This document shows positions 55,961 through 64,000 of a stretch of DNA of 64,000 nt, piece after piece. Numbering within the stretch: the first letter of the stretch is position 1; the number at the start of each line of letters is the position of its first letter. This stretch comes from Acidimicrobium ferrooxidans. GTDB lineage: Bacteria; Actinomycetota; Geothermincolia; Fen-727; Anoxymicrobiaceae. Location: positions 1 through 64,000 of the forward strand of contig DYIU01000006.1 in assembly GCA_020723485.1 (NCBI GenBank), read 5' to 3'. The position numbers and the translations under genes were made by a program. The notes below the pieces were generated by a model that had not been told where the DNA came from, made no database searches, and saw only the letters and a list, made by a program, of their open reading frames with translations.

Positions 55961-57523
55961 GCGGCGCGGGCGCTCGCCCCAGCCCCCGCCGCCCGGCGTC
56001 ATCATCCTGAGCTTCGAGCCCTTCCGAGCTTCGATGACACACTTCGATGGCAGGCGCTTCGACTTTCCCCCGGTCACCAGGCGGTCGAGCCCGGGCTTTC
56101 CCGGTGCTCCCCCCGCCAGCCCCCACGGCCCCCGGGCCCGCCTGTCCGCCAGTATCGTCGCCCTGCAGTCCTCGAGGAGTTCGAGCTCGCGGTCGATGCC
56201 GTCGCCGCCGCGGTTCAGCCCGGCGCCACCAGAGCCGCGGCGCACCCTGTAATGCCCCACCCTCACGGGATAGGAGTATTCGAGGGCTTCGACGGGCGTG
56301 TTGAGGGTGTTGGTCATGTGTGCGTGGGTGGCGCTGGAACCGGGGCCCCGCGGGGTGCCCCCGGTGCCGCCCGCGATGGTCTCGTAGTATGAGAACGGGC
56401 GCCCGGCACCCGGACCGGAGCCAATCGCCAGGTTGCTCATGGTCCCGTAGCTCGCCGCGGGAACGATGCCGGGCAGGGCCCCGGCGAGGGCCCCGAGCAG
56501 GGTATCGACCACCCGCTGGGAGGTCTCCACGTTTCCGCCTCCGACCGGGAGGGGCCTCCTGGCGGCGAGCAGGCATCCGTCCGGTATGACGACCTCGAGC
56601 GGCCGAAAAGCGCCGTCATTTGCCGGTATGTCCTCTCCGGTGACGCACCGGAACACGTAGTAGACCGCGGACAGGGTGACGGCCCGCGGGCAGTTGAGCG
56701 GGCCCTCCACCGCCCCGGAGGTGCCCGCGAAGTCGACTTTCGCCGTCCCTCCCTCGAGCGTCACGGTGACGCGTATCGGAATGTCTGTAGCAAGAAAGCC
56801 GTCGTCGTCCAGGTAATCAGTAAAGGAATACCGCCCTGGCGGCACCTCCGCAAGGGCGAGCCTCGTCAGCCGCTCCGAGTAGTCCATCAGCTCCGCGAAA
56901 CGCTCGAGCAGTGCCTGCCTGCCGTACTTCTCCGCGAGCGCCGCGAGACGCCTGGTGCCAACGGCGTGCGCGGTAGCCTGGGCGTGAAGGTCGCCGCTGC
57001 GCTCCTCGGGGGTCCGCGAGTTCGCGCAGATGAGCCGCTCGATGCCGGGGTCGTACTCTCCGCCCCTGCTCAGGAGAACAGGTGGTATGACCAGGCCCTC
57101 CTGGTAGATGTCCCTGGTGAGGCCGAGCGAGCCGGGGCTGAGGCCTCCCACATCGGAGTGGTGAGCGCGGCTCGCTATGAGCCCGACAAGTTGCGGCCCG
57201 TCGAAGACCGGCGAGACCATGGATATGTCCGGGAGGTGCGTGCCGCCGAGGAACGGGTCGTTCAGCACCACCAGGTCCCCGGGCGAGAGGTCGAAAGAGC
57301 CGAGCACGGCCCGGACCGACTCCGGCATGGCCCCGAGGTGCACCGGGATGTGCTCGGCCTGGGCGATCAGCCTGCCCTCGGGGTCGAAGACGGCACAGGA
57401 ATGGTCCTTGCGCTCCTTGATGTTGGCCGAGTAGGCGGTGTGGTGGAGCGCCGCCCCCATCTCCTCCGCGACGGAGCTCACAAGGTTACGGAACACCTCG
57501 AGGGTGAACAGCCGATCTTTCAA
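55952..57523 (-). CDS. hyuB: Hydantoinase/oxoprolinase beta-type subunit (HyuB family)
   Basis: 523 residues from TTG 57523, with GGAGGTG seven bases upstream and the start overlapping the hyuA stop. HyuB features are HTAYSANIKERKDHSCAVFDPEGRLIAQAEHIPVHLG, LNDPFLGGTHLPD, and the C-terminal RRGSGGAGLNRGGDGIDRE. It pairs with HyuA in ATP-dependent ring opening of hydantoins, 5-oxoproline or acetone-carboxylase-like chemistry. The substrate is not evident. The extra upstream ORF sequence is a non-coding extension. Confidence 0.92.
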   Translation of the reverse strand: MKDRLFTLEVFRNLVSSVAEEMGAALHHTAYSANIKERKDHSCAVFDPEGRLIAQAEHIPVHLGAMPESVRAVLGSFDLSPGDLVVLNDPFLGGTHLPDISMVSPVFDGPQLVGLIASRAHHSDVGGLSPGSLGLTRDIYQEGLVIPPVLLSRGGEYDPGIERLICANSRTPEERSGDLHAQATAHAVGTRRLAALAEKYGRQALLERFAELMDYSERLTRLALAEVPPGRYSFTDYLDDDGFLATDIPIRVTVTLEGGTAKVDFAGTSGAVEGPLNCPRAVTLSAVYYVFRCVTGEDIPANDGAFRPLEVVIPDGCLLAARRPLPVGGGNVETSQRVVDTLLGALAGALPGIVPAASYGTMSNLAIGSGPGAGRPFSYYETIAGGTGGTPRGPGSSATHAHMTNTLNTPVEALEYSYPVRVGHYRVRRGSGGAGLNRGGDGIDRELELLEDCRATILADRRARGPWGLAGGAPGKPGLDRLVTGGKSKRLPSKCVIEARKGSKLRMMTPGGGGWGERPRRSV

Positions 57524-59550
57524 GCCGTCACCTCCAGGTCGAGGTTCCCCATCATGTCGACCACGGCCTTCCATCCCGGCGGGACTACCGTGGTCGTATC
57601 CTCCTGGACTATGAGGGCCGGGCCCTCCACCGGGCGGCTGGGAGAGATGTCCCAGCGGGAGTAGATCAGGCCGGTCAGCGGGGCATCGAAGTACATGGGA
57701 CGCTGCCCGATGGGCGCTCCAGGCGCGCCCTGGGCGGGCGGGCGCGAGAGCGGGAGGTCGGCCGCCCGGGCCCTGCAGCTCAGCCGCGCGTTCACGACCT
57801 CCACGTCATGACCCGGCCGCAGATACCCGAACGCGGTCGAGTAGGCCTGCTCGAAGTGGCGCTCCACCTCCCGGAGCGAGAGATCCGTCAGGGGCACCTG
57901 CACCTCGTGCGATTGGCCGGCGTACCTCATCTCCAGTCCACGGCGGAACCGCAGGTCGGCTGCATCGAACCCTTCTTCGGCCATCTCCCGGCCGGCGAGC
58001 TCCTCCAGCTCGTCGAAGAGCGTGCCCAGCTTCTCGACGTAGCCGTCGTCGAGGATGCCCAGGACCGTCCGGGTGTACTCGCGCCCCGGCTCGGCGAGCA
58101 GCATGCCGACGCTCGAGAACAGGCCGGGGTACGCCGGGACGATAACGCGCGGTATCTCCAGGCGCGAGGCGAGCTCGCAGGCGTGCATGGGCCCGGCACC
58201 ACCGAAGGCTACTATCGAAAAATCGCGCGGGTCGTATCCACGCTCGAGGCTGACCTTCTTGACCGCGGCCTCCATGTGAGAGAGCGCCACCTCGAGAGTG
58301 GCTCGTGCCGCGTCGAGCGCCACCGACACGCCGCCGAGGGAGCCGAGCGCCGCCTCGCTACGATCGGGGTCCAGCTTCATGCGCCCGCCGAGGAACCAGG
58401 AGGGCTCGAGCCTGCCGAGAACCACGTTCGCGTCGGTGACGGTGGCGAGCTCTCCTTTGCCGTAACAGGCAGGCCCGGGATCGGCCCCTGCGCTTTCGGG
58501 GCCCACCTTGAGGACGCCCGCCCGGTCAACCGAGGCTATGGAGCCGCCTCCGGCGCCGATGGTATGTATGTCCACCATGGGCAGGGCGACCGGGAGGCCG
58601 TCGATGCGGGTGTCCCTGGTTACCGAGAGCTCGCCGCTTATGAGCGATACATCGGTGGAGGTGCCCCCCATGTCGAAGCTGATCACCTCGTCTATTCCGA
58701 GCGACGAGGCGAGCCACCTCGAGGCTACCGCGCCGCCCGCCGGGCCGCTCAGGACGAGGTCCGCCGACCTTGCGCGTGCAATCCTCGCGGAGACTGTCCC
58801 GCCGGCCGAGTGCATGAGGCGGAGCCCCGGGCCGCGCTTCCCGCCGACCGAGGACTCGAGCCGGTCGAGGTATCCCTCCATGACGGGGGAGACGTAGGCG
58901 TTAATGGCCGTCGTGCTCGCCCTCTCGTACTCGCGGTACTCCGGGAGCACCCTGCTGGATATCGAGGCGGCGACCCCGGCCCTCTCGAGCTCCCGCAGGA
59001 GGAGCTCCTCGTGCCCGGGGTGCTCGAACGAGAAGAGGAGGCAGACCGCTGCCGAGCCCGCACCGCTCGCGGCCACCGCTTCCGCGACGCGGCGTGCGCC
59101 GGCGGGCGTGAGCTCTCTGAGCACCTGTCCGCCGGGGCCCACCCTCTCGGGCGCCTCGAAGCGCAGCCTGCGACCGACGAGGGGCGCGGGCTTTCGCACG
59201 TCGAGGCGGTAGAGGTATGGCCTCTCCTGGCGGCCTATCTCGATGATATCGGAGAATCCCTCGGTCGCGATGAAGGCGGTGCGGGCGCCCTTGCGCTCGA
59301 GGATGGCGTTTGTTGCGACGGTGGAGCCGTGCACCAGGGGCGCCGCTTGTGCCCCCGCGGTGTCGAGGGCCCTGAGGACGCCTTTCTCCGGGCTCTTCGG
59401 GGTGGACGGGACCTTCAGCGCGGTCACGCCACGCGCAGAGACCGCGACCAGGTCGGTGAAAGTGCCACCAACGTCGACGGCCGCGAGCGTATACTCTTCG
59501 GAGCCCGCAGCGTTTAACAAGACAGCTTCGTTTCCTTCCGTGAGGTCCAA
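57520..59550 (-). CDS. hyuA: Hydantoinase/oxoprolinase alpha-type subunit (HyuA family)
   Basis: About 676 residues. The N-terminal ATPase fold reads AAVDVGGTFTDLVAV, and STVATNAILERKGARTAFIATEGF, FDMGGTSTDVSL and GGAGPMHACELA follow, as in HyuA. It binds and hydrolyses ATP for ring opening. TTG 59550 lies only four bases from a TATAAT and would be leaderless; a second TTG at 59520, with GGAAGGAAA upstream, may be the true start. It is divergent from the gene at 59596. Confidence 0.92.
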   Translation of the reverse strand: MDLTEGNEAVLLNAAGSEEYTLAAVDVGGTFTDLVAVSARGVTALKVPSTPKSPEKGVLRALDTAGAQAAPLVHGSTVATNAILERKGARTAFIATEGFSDIIEIGRQERPYLYRLDVRKPAPLVGRRLRFEAPERVGPGGQVLRELTPAGARRVAEAVAASGAGSAAVCLLFSFEHPGHEELLLRELERAGVAASISSRVLPEYREYERASTTAINAYVSPVMEGYLDRLESSVGGKRGPGLRLMHSAGGTVSARIARARSADLVLSGPAGGAVASRWLASSLGIDEVISFDMGGTSTDVSLISGELSVTRDTRIDGLPVALPMVDIHTIGAGGGSIASVDRAGVLKVGPESAGADPGPACYGKGELATVTDANVVLGRLEPSWFLGGRMKLDPDRSEAALGSLGGVSVALDAARATLEVALSHMEAAVKKVSLERGYDPRDFSIVAFGGAGPMHACELASRLEIPRVIVPAYPGLFSSVGMLLAEPGREYTRTVLGILDDGYVEKLGTLFDELEELAGREMAEEGFDAADLRFRRGLEMRYAGQSHEVQVPLTDLSLREVERHFEQAYSTAFGYLRPGHDVEVVNARLSCRARAADLPLSRPPAQGAPGAPIGQRPMYFDAPLTGLIYSRWDISPSRPVEGPALIVQEDTTTVVPPGWKAVVDMMGNLDLEVTA

Positions 59551-59553
59551 GCG

Positions 59554-59560
59554 TATTATA
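59554..59560. promoter_or_regulatory. Overlapping divergent -10 elements
   Basis: GCGTATTATAG: plus strand TATTAT at 59554-59559 and minus strand TATAAT at 59560-59555 share most bases. They would serve the GGDEF-like gene and hyuA. -35 elements are weak on both sides. Confidence 0.5.
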
Positions 59561-59595
59561 GAATAGCGCGCGACAGAGCAGAGCAGGGGGAGCAG

Positions 59596-60480
59596 TTGAG
59601 TTCATTCTCACAGAAACGCAACGTGAAGAAGATGGTGCAGGCTTACTCCCACGGCCTTTCCGAGAACGGGCTGGAGGAGCTCTGGGACGAGCCCACCGGA
59701 AGTGCGGTCGAGTCCATGTACCAGGGCCTGCTCTCATGCGTGGACGACGAGCTGTTCCTCCAGGAGTTCCTTCCATTCGGCTCGGTGTACCGGGTGGCCG
59801 GCCAGCACGGCGTCAGGCGCCGCCACCACAAGGTGCCCATCGAGAAGGTGATGGAGGAGCACATCCTGCTGCGCGACGTGTTCTGGGAATACCGGCGTGG
59901 CAGGTCGGAGAAGGTCCACGATTTCTCCACCGAGAAACGCGTCCTGCAGTGCTTCAACAACCTCCTGCAGGCGACCGTGCAGGCGTACCAGACGATGGAG
60001 CCGACCATCGACGCGATGGATCCGCTGAGGGACCCGGTGACCGGGGTCTTCAACACGCTCTACTTCATGACCCGGCTCGAGGAGGAGGTCAAGCGTTCCG
60101 AGAGATACCTTCGCGACGTTACGGTGGTCCTGTTCCACGTCGACTCGCAGTTCGCGCCCGAATCGGAGGAGGAGGCGGAACTGCTCCGGGCGGTCGCCCG
60201 CGTCCTGCGGCGCAACTCGAGGGCGTCCGACATCCTTGCGCGGGTCGACTTCGGCAAGTTCGCCGTCCTCGTCCCGGAGACGCGGTCCGAGGACGCCTTC
60301 ACCGCGGCTCGCCGCCTTAAGGAGCAGGTCCTCGAATACCTCGGTGAGATGGGCGGCGCCTATGCCGAGGTCGGAATAGAGATAGGGATGGCCTCGTACC
60401 CCGAGCACGGGGATGAGGGAGAGACGCTCTTCCAGGAGGCCTTCGAGAGCCTGATGAGAGAGGAGCTGGGGGAGGCCTGA
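59596..60480 (+). CDS. Degenerate GGDEF-domain protein with RsbR-like N-terminus
   Basis: 294 residues from TTG 59596. Residues 1-135 are helical and resemble RsbRD_N-type sensor domains (LFLQEFLPFG, VMEEHILLRDVFWEYR, QCFNNLLQATVQAYQ). Residues 140-294 are a GGDEF fold (DPVTGVFNTLYFMTRLEEEVKRSERY; ILARVDFGKFAVLVPET). The active motif is DFGKF (218-222) in place of GGDEF, and Asp/Glu catalytic residues are lost, so it cannot make cyclic di-GMP; it may bind it or another nucleotide. It leads a row with hisC and two glycosyltransferases. Confidence 0.75.
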   Translation: MSSFSQKRNVKKMVQAYSHGLSENGLEELWDEPTGSAVESMYQGLLSCVDDELFLQEFLPFGSVYRVAGQHGVRRRHHKVPIEKVMEEHILLRDVFWEYRRGRSEKVHDFSTEKRVLQCFNNLLQATVQAYQTMEPTIDAMDPLRDPVTGVFNTLYFMTRLEEEVKRSERYLRDVTVVLFHVDSQFAPESEEEAELLRAVARVLRRNSRASDILARVDFGKFAVLVPETRSEDAFTAARRLKEQVLEYLGEMGGAYAEVGIEIGMASYPEHGDEGETLFQEAFESLMREELGEA

Positions 60481-60485
60481 CCTCC

Positions 60486-61592
60486 ATGGCGATGGCGTTC
60501 GATTTCGAGAAGATAACAAGGAAAGAGATACGGGGACTGCCGGTCTACAGCCCGGGCCTCGGCATCGAGGAGGTCATGGCGCGCTACGGGGTGTCGGAGG
60601 TGATCAAGCTCGCCTCCAACGAGAACCCCCTGGGGCCGTCACCCATGGCCGTGGAGGCGGTGCGCGAGGCCATTGACGACGTGTCGCTCTACCCGGACGG
60701 CGCGTGCACGGCGCTGCGCGGCCGCATGTCTGAGAAGCTGGGCGTCCCGCCGGAGATGTTCATCTTCGGCAACGGTACCGACGAGGTCATCGACTTCATC
60801 TTCTTCGCCTTCTTCGACCCCGGGGACGTGGCGGTGATGGGAGACCCCACCTTCTCATCGTACTTCCTCTCAGGCATGCTCATGGGCTCGGCCCTGAGGC
60901 ACGTGCCGCTCTTCGACCACGGGCATCACATAGAGGAGATGCTCAAGGCCGTTGCCGCGGACACCAAGGCGGTCTTCGTGGGCACGCCGCACAACCCGAC
61001 CGGCACAATATGTGTAAAAGACGAACTCGAGCTCATGCTTGACGGGCTTCCACCGGAGGTCCTCCTCATCTGGGACGAGGCCTACTGCGAGTACGTCGAC
61101 GACCCTGAGTACCCGGACAGCCTCCCGTACCTCGAGCGCTACCCGAACCTGGTCGTCCTGCGCACGTTCTCCAAGATATACGGGCTGGCGGGCCTGAGGG
61201 TCGGGTACGGCGTAGCGCACCCGCGGCTCGTCGAATACCTCGAGAGGGTCAGGCCGGCGTTCAACGTCAACAGGCTGGCGCAGGTCGCCGCCTCGGCGGC
61301 GCTCGACGACGACGAGCACGTCGCGAAGAGCCGAGCGGTCAACGCACAGGGCAAGGAGTACCTCGCCTCGGAGTTCGCGCGCCTGGGCCTCGAGGCGGTG
61401 CCGACACAGGCCAACTTCATCCTCGTCCGCTTCGACCACGTGACCGAGGGTCTTACCGAGAAGCTCCTCGAGAGGGGCATAATCGTCAGAGACGGGGCGT
61501 CCCTCGGGTACCCTGGACGCTTCAGGATGACAATAGGGCTCCCCGAGCAGAACCGGGCGGTCATAGCGGCCATCGAGGAGCTCACGGGCTAG
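60486..61592 (+). CDS. hisC: Histidinol-phosphate aminotransferase
   Basis: 368 residues, six bases after the preceding gene. Class I/II aminotransferase motifs: IKLASNENPLGPSP, FGNGTDEVI, GTPHNPTGT, WDEAYCEY, and PLP Lys K230 in TFSKIYGLAGLRVGYG. It transaminates imidazole-acetol phosphate in histidine synthesis; related enzymes act on aromatic or other amino sugars, so, as no other his gene is near, a different transamination cannot be ruled out. Confidence 0.87.
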   Translation: MAMAFDFEKITRKEIRGLPVYSPGLGIEEVMARYGVSEVIKLASNENPLGPSPMAVEAVREAIDDVSLYPDGACTALRGRMSEKLGVPPEMFIFGNGTDEVIDFIFFAFFDPGDVAVMGDPTFSSYFLSGMLMGSALRHVPLFDHGHHIEEMLKAVAADTKAVFVGTPHNPTGTICVKDELELMLDGLPPEVLLIWDEAYCEYVDDPEYPDSLPYLERYPNLVVLRTFSKIYGLAGLRVGYGVAHPRLVEYLERVRPAFNVNRLAQVAASAALDDDEHVAKSRAVNAQGKEYLASEFARLGLEAVPTQANFILVRFDHVTEGLTEKLLERGIIVRDGASLGYPGRFRMTIGLPEQNRAVIAAIEELTG

Positions 61593-61611
61593 AGCACCGG
61601 ACCGAAAGGGG

Positions 61612-62829
61612 ATGAAGTTGCGCGCTACCATCGTGATACCTTCTTACTGGGGCCGCGCCTCGAGCGAGCCGCTGAACCTCGACGACGCCGTCTACGACCA
61701 CCCGACGCCCTTCGACCTCGAAGGCACCGTCGGCAGGGCGCTGGAGAGCATCCAGGTGCTGGAGAACCGCGACTTCAACGTGGTGGTCCTGGCGTGCGCG
61801 ACGAGCAACGACATCGCGGTCAACGTCGAGGAGAGAGTAAGAGAGATAGTCGAGCCGTTCCGAGGGAAGTTCCCCGTCGCGGTGGTGTCGCACGGCTTTG
61901 AGGCCATGATCAAGAAGAAGGTAATCGAGTCGGGCTCCGGGGTGGACCCCGGGCTGGTCTCGCTCACCGGCTACTCGAACATACGCAACATGTGCCTCAT
62001 CGCCGCGGAGCTTGCCCGCAGCGAAGTGGCCGTCCTGTTCGACGATGACGAGGTCTACGAGGACCCGCGGTACCTCGACAAGGTATTCGAGACGGTAGGA
62101 ACCGAGTACGGCGGCAAGCCCGTGCTGGCGGTCGCCGGCTACTACCTGAGACCGGACGGGAGCTACCTGCTGCCCCCGCCCGAGGAATGGTGGATGACCG
62201 AGTGGCCGATGGTCCCGCTCATGAACGAGGCGTTCGGGATAATCGCCGAGGAGCCCCGGCTCAAGCCGACCCCCTTCGTGTTCGGCGGGAACATGGTCAT
62301 CCACCGGGACGTGTTCCACCGGGTGGCGTTCGACCCCAACGTGCGCCGGGGGGAGGACATCGACTTCCTGACCAACTGCAAGTTCTTCGACATCGACTTC
62401 GTCCTGGACCGGGAGCTCTCCATAAAGCACCTGCCGCCGAAGACGCACGTGCCGGCCTGGCAGCACTTCCGGGAGAACATATACCGCTTCATCTACGCGA
62501 GGGAGAAGCTGCGCCGGCAGGTCCCGGGCGAGGGGATGCGGCGGGTGTCGGTGGAGGAGCTCGACCCGTACCCGGGGAGGTGCATGCGGGACGACCTGGA
62601 GGACATGATATTCAGGACCTCGGTGCTGATGGGCCTCATGTACACCCAGGAGAGCGACAGCTTCGGCTTCAACGAGAGCATGCGCAACATCCACATCGCC
62701 CGGTTCGACGCGCCGCCTGACCACGACCCGTTCGACTGGTATCTCGACTGCCGGGCGCGCTGGGAGAAGCTGATGGCGTTCCTGGCGGCCGACGACGAGC
62801 TCTCCGGCAAGCTCCTCGCCCAGATGTAA
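61612..62829 (+). CDS. GT-A-type glycosyltransferase
   Basis: 405 residues. The N-terminus RATIVIPSYWGR and the acidic nucleotide-sugar motif VLFDDDEVYEDP fit a family-2-like glycosyltransferase. FVFGGNMVIHRDVFHRVAFDPNVRRGEDIDF is the acceptor-side block with a typical ED motif. No transmembrane segment, so cytosolic. AAAGGGG precedes ATG 61612. Donor and acceptor unknown. Confidence 0.78.
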   Translation: MKLRATIVIPSYWGRASSEPLNLDDAVYDHPTPFDLEGTVGRALESIQVLENRDFNVVVLACATSNDIAVNVEERVREIVEPFRGKFPVAVVSHGFEAMIKKKVIESGSGVDPGLVSLTGYSNIRNMCLIAAELARSEVAVLFDDDEVYEDPRYLDKVFETVGTEYGGKPVLAVAGYYLRPDGSYLLPPPEEWWMTEWPMVPLMNEAFGIIAEEPRLKPTPFVFGGNMVIHRDVFHRVAFDPNVRRGEDIDFLTNCKFFDIDFVLDRELSIKHLPPKTHVPAWQHFRENIYRFIYAREKLRRQVPGEGMRRVSVEELDPYPGRCMRDDLEDMIFRTSVLMGLMYTQESDSFGFNESMRNIHIARFDAPPDHDPFDWYLDCRARWEKLMAFLAADDELSGKLLAQM

Positions 62830-62836
62830 CGCAAAA

Positions 62837-62866
62837 TCGGGGTCAGGTCACTTTGTTGCATTTTCC
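62837..62866. repeat. Half copy of the GGTCAGGTC/GCAAC element
   Basis: GGGGTCAGGTCACTTTGTTG and CATTTTCC after the glycosyltransferase stop. One arm identical to the copy at 26695-26719 over 23 bases, without the second arm. The rest of the 62830-63026 gap shows nothing clear. Confidence 0.75.
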
Positions 62867-63026
62867 ATCGTATACCCCGTTAGCCGGATGATCGACACGC
62901 CTGAGGGCCGATTTTGACTCCCGCGGAAGCGGGGACTTTCCCCTCGGGTGGCGAAATCTATCGTGGGGAAGGCCTCGCGGGCCGACCGGACATTGTGTTG
63001 CTCGAGACCGGATTGAACTTGAACCG

Positions 63027-64000
63027 TTGACTGTACTCGAACGCGCCGTAATAGACGACATAGAGAAGATCGGGAAAGCCGACATCCTGGTCGGGATACC
63101 GTCGTTCCGCAACGCGGACACCATCGCATACGTCGTGCAGCAGGCGGCGACCGGAATGGTGAAGTACTTCCCGGGGATGAAGCCGGTGCTCGTGAACTCT
63201 GACGGCGGCTCCACCGACCGGACGCGAGACGTCGTGCTCTCGACGGCCGTGCCCCCGCAGGTGAGCAAGATAGTCACCCCGTACCGCGGCATAGCGGGAA
63301 AGGGGAGCGCCTTTAACACCATATTCGAGATAGCGACCCGGCTGAGGGTGAAGGTCTGCATCGTTGTGGACTCCGACCTGCGGAGCATCACCCCGGAGTG
63401 GATGCGGAACCTCGGCGGCCCCATCGTTGATGAGAAGTTCGACTTCGTGACCCCCCACTACCTGCGATACAAGTACGACGGGACGATAACCAACTCCCTG
63501 GCGTACCCGCTGACTAGGGCGCTCTACGGCAAGCGCATAAGGCAGCCGATCGGGGGCGACTTCGGCTTCTCCGGGAAGCTTGCGTCGGTGTATTACGGGC
63601 AGGACGTCTGGGAGTCGCACATAGCCCGCTTCGGGATCGACATCTGGATGACCACCCTGGCCATCAACGAGGGGTTCCGTGTGTGCCAGGCATGCATGGG
63701 CCTGAAGCTCCACAACAACAAGGACCCGGGCAGCGACCTCGGGGCGATGTTCCACCAGGTCACGGCGACGATGTTCGACATGATGCGGACGTACGAGCGC
63801 AACTGGATGGACACAAACGGCTCGGTCACCGCGCCGGTGCTCGGGGAGGAGTGCAAGGACGAGCCCGACGAGACCGAGGTATCGGTAGAGAACCTGCTCG
63901 ACCATTTCCACAAGGGGTTCGACGAGCTGTCCGAGCTCTGGAGCATAATCCTCCGGAGGGAGAACTTCGAGCAGATAGAGAAGGCCTACTCGGAGGCCGA
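63027..64000 (+). CDS. GT-A glycosyltransferase, GT81/glucosylglycerate-synthase-like (cut by window end)
   Basis: The frame is open to the window end (324 codons). Opening segment: ADILVGIPSFRNADTI, then VLVNSDGGSTDRTRDVV, VCIVVDSDLRSITPEW (DxD-like) and GGDFGFSG. This order is like glycosyltransferases making glucosylglycerate or mannosylglycerate-type compounds. TTG 63027 is the only reasonable start in frame and has no strong ribosome site, so the true start may be a little different. It lies in line with the first glycosyltransferase. Confidence 0.7.
   Translation, partial: MTVLERAVIDDIEKIGKADILVGIPSFRNADTIAYVVQQAATGMVKYFPGMKPVLVNSDGGSTDRTRDVVLSTAVPPQVSKIVTPYRGIAGKGSAFNTIFEIATRLRVKVCIVVDSDLRSITPEWMRNLGGPIVDEKFDFVTPHYLRYKYDGTITNSLAYPLTRALYGKRIRQPIGGDFGFSGKLASVYYGQDVWESHIARFGIDIWMTTLAINEGFRVCQACMGLKLHNNKDPGSDLGAMFHQVTATMFDMMRTYERNWMDTNGSVTAPVLGEECKDEPDETEVSVENLLDHFHKGFDELSELWSIILRRENFEQIEKAYSEA

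Noticed and set aside
57808-59517. A 569-codon plus-strand frame opposite hyuA
   Set aside because: Shadow of hyuA with no ribosome site or known motif.

Overview
This is a high-GC bacterial chromosome segment (mostly G/C third codon positions, GTG and TTG starts common), with no plasmid, phage or insertion-sequence genes. The gene mix suggests a strictly or facultatively anaerobic, deep-branching actinobacterium, perhaps near the Geothermincolia. The pointers are a selenocysteine formate dehydrogenase with NuoE/NuoF-type partners and MvhD, a FixC/FixX-like pair, a secreted protein with WYFAEG-type repeats, and many iron-sulfur proteins. The lineage is inferred; no ribosomal RNA lies in the window.

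Layout. (1) 1-2222, plus: end of an amidohydrolase, a DAPG-hydrolase-like protein and a PAF-acetylhydrolase-like hydrolase. (2) 2227-6426, minus: two large exported beta-propeller proteins. (3) 6605-9268: a flavoprotein/ferredoxin pair, a DUF1801 protein and a DsrE protein. (4) 9340-15863, minus: the formate dehydrogenase operon nuoE-nuoF-fdhA(Sec)-mvhD-FeS protein. fdhA looks like two ORFs, but they are one gene joined by an in-frame UGA followed by a convincing SECIS hairpin. (5) 16083-23003, plus: UPF0280 protein, signal peptidase I, ligA, gatC-gatA-gatB and a terminator. (6) 23055-28134: gcvH (minus), acetyl-CoA synthetase, a membrane-anchored unknown and a DUF362 protein. (7) 28247-45868, plus: a 17.6-kb amino-acid supercluster (leuC1-leuD1-isocitrate/isopropylmalate dehydrogenase-ilvD-ilvB-ilvN-ilvC-aminotransferase-serA-leuA-leuC2-leuD2-leuB-ilvE-cimA) behind a recognisable promoter. 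It covers leucine, valine, isoleucine (citramalate route) and the first steps of serine synthesis, with two complete LeuCD sets. (8) 45952-54285: fumarylacetoacetase-family protein, membrane proteins, metallo-hydrolase, acyl-CoA ligase, a lipoprotein racemase and a QueG-like/SnoaL-like pair. (9) 54314-54552: tRNA-Glu(CUC) and tRNA-Gln(CUG). (10) 54629-59550: alpha/beta hydrolase, a small charged protein plus cupin, and hydantoinase/oxoprolinase hyuA-hyuB. (11) 59596-64000: degenerate GGDEF protein, hisC and two glycosyltransferases, the last cut by the window end.

Two families of short dispersed palindromic repeats fill many intergenic gaps. One is built on GGTCAGGTC...TTGTTGC and occurs as full inverted repeats, halves and fragments. 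The other is built on GCGCCGACCTCCGGTCGGC and its pairs bracket a single gene. One copy of the first family supplies the stop codon of mvhD. Points most worth following up are the selenoprotein formate dehydrogenase and its unusual partner set, a ketol-acid reductoisomerase whose cofactor loop carries two Asp residues (an NADH-type signature), the doubled LeuCD sets, and the repeat families.
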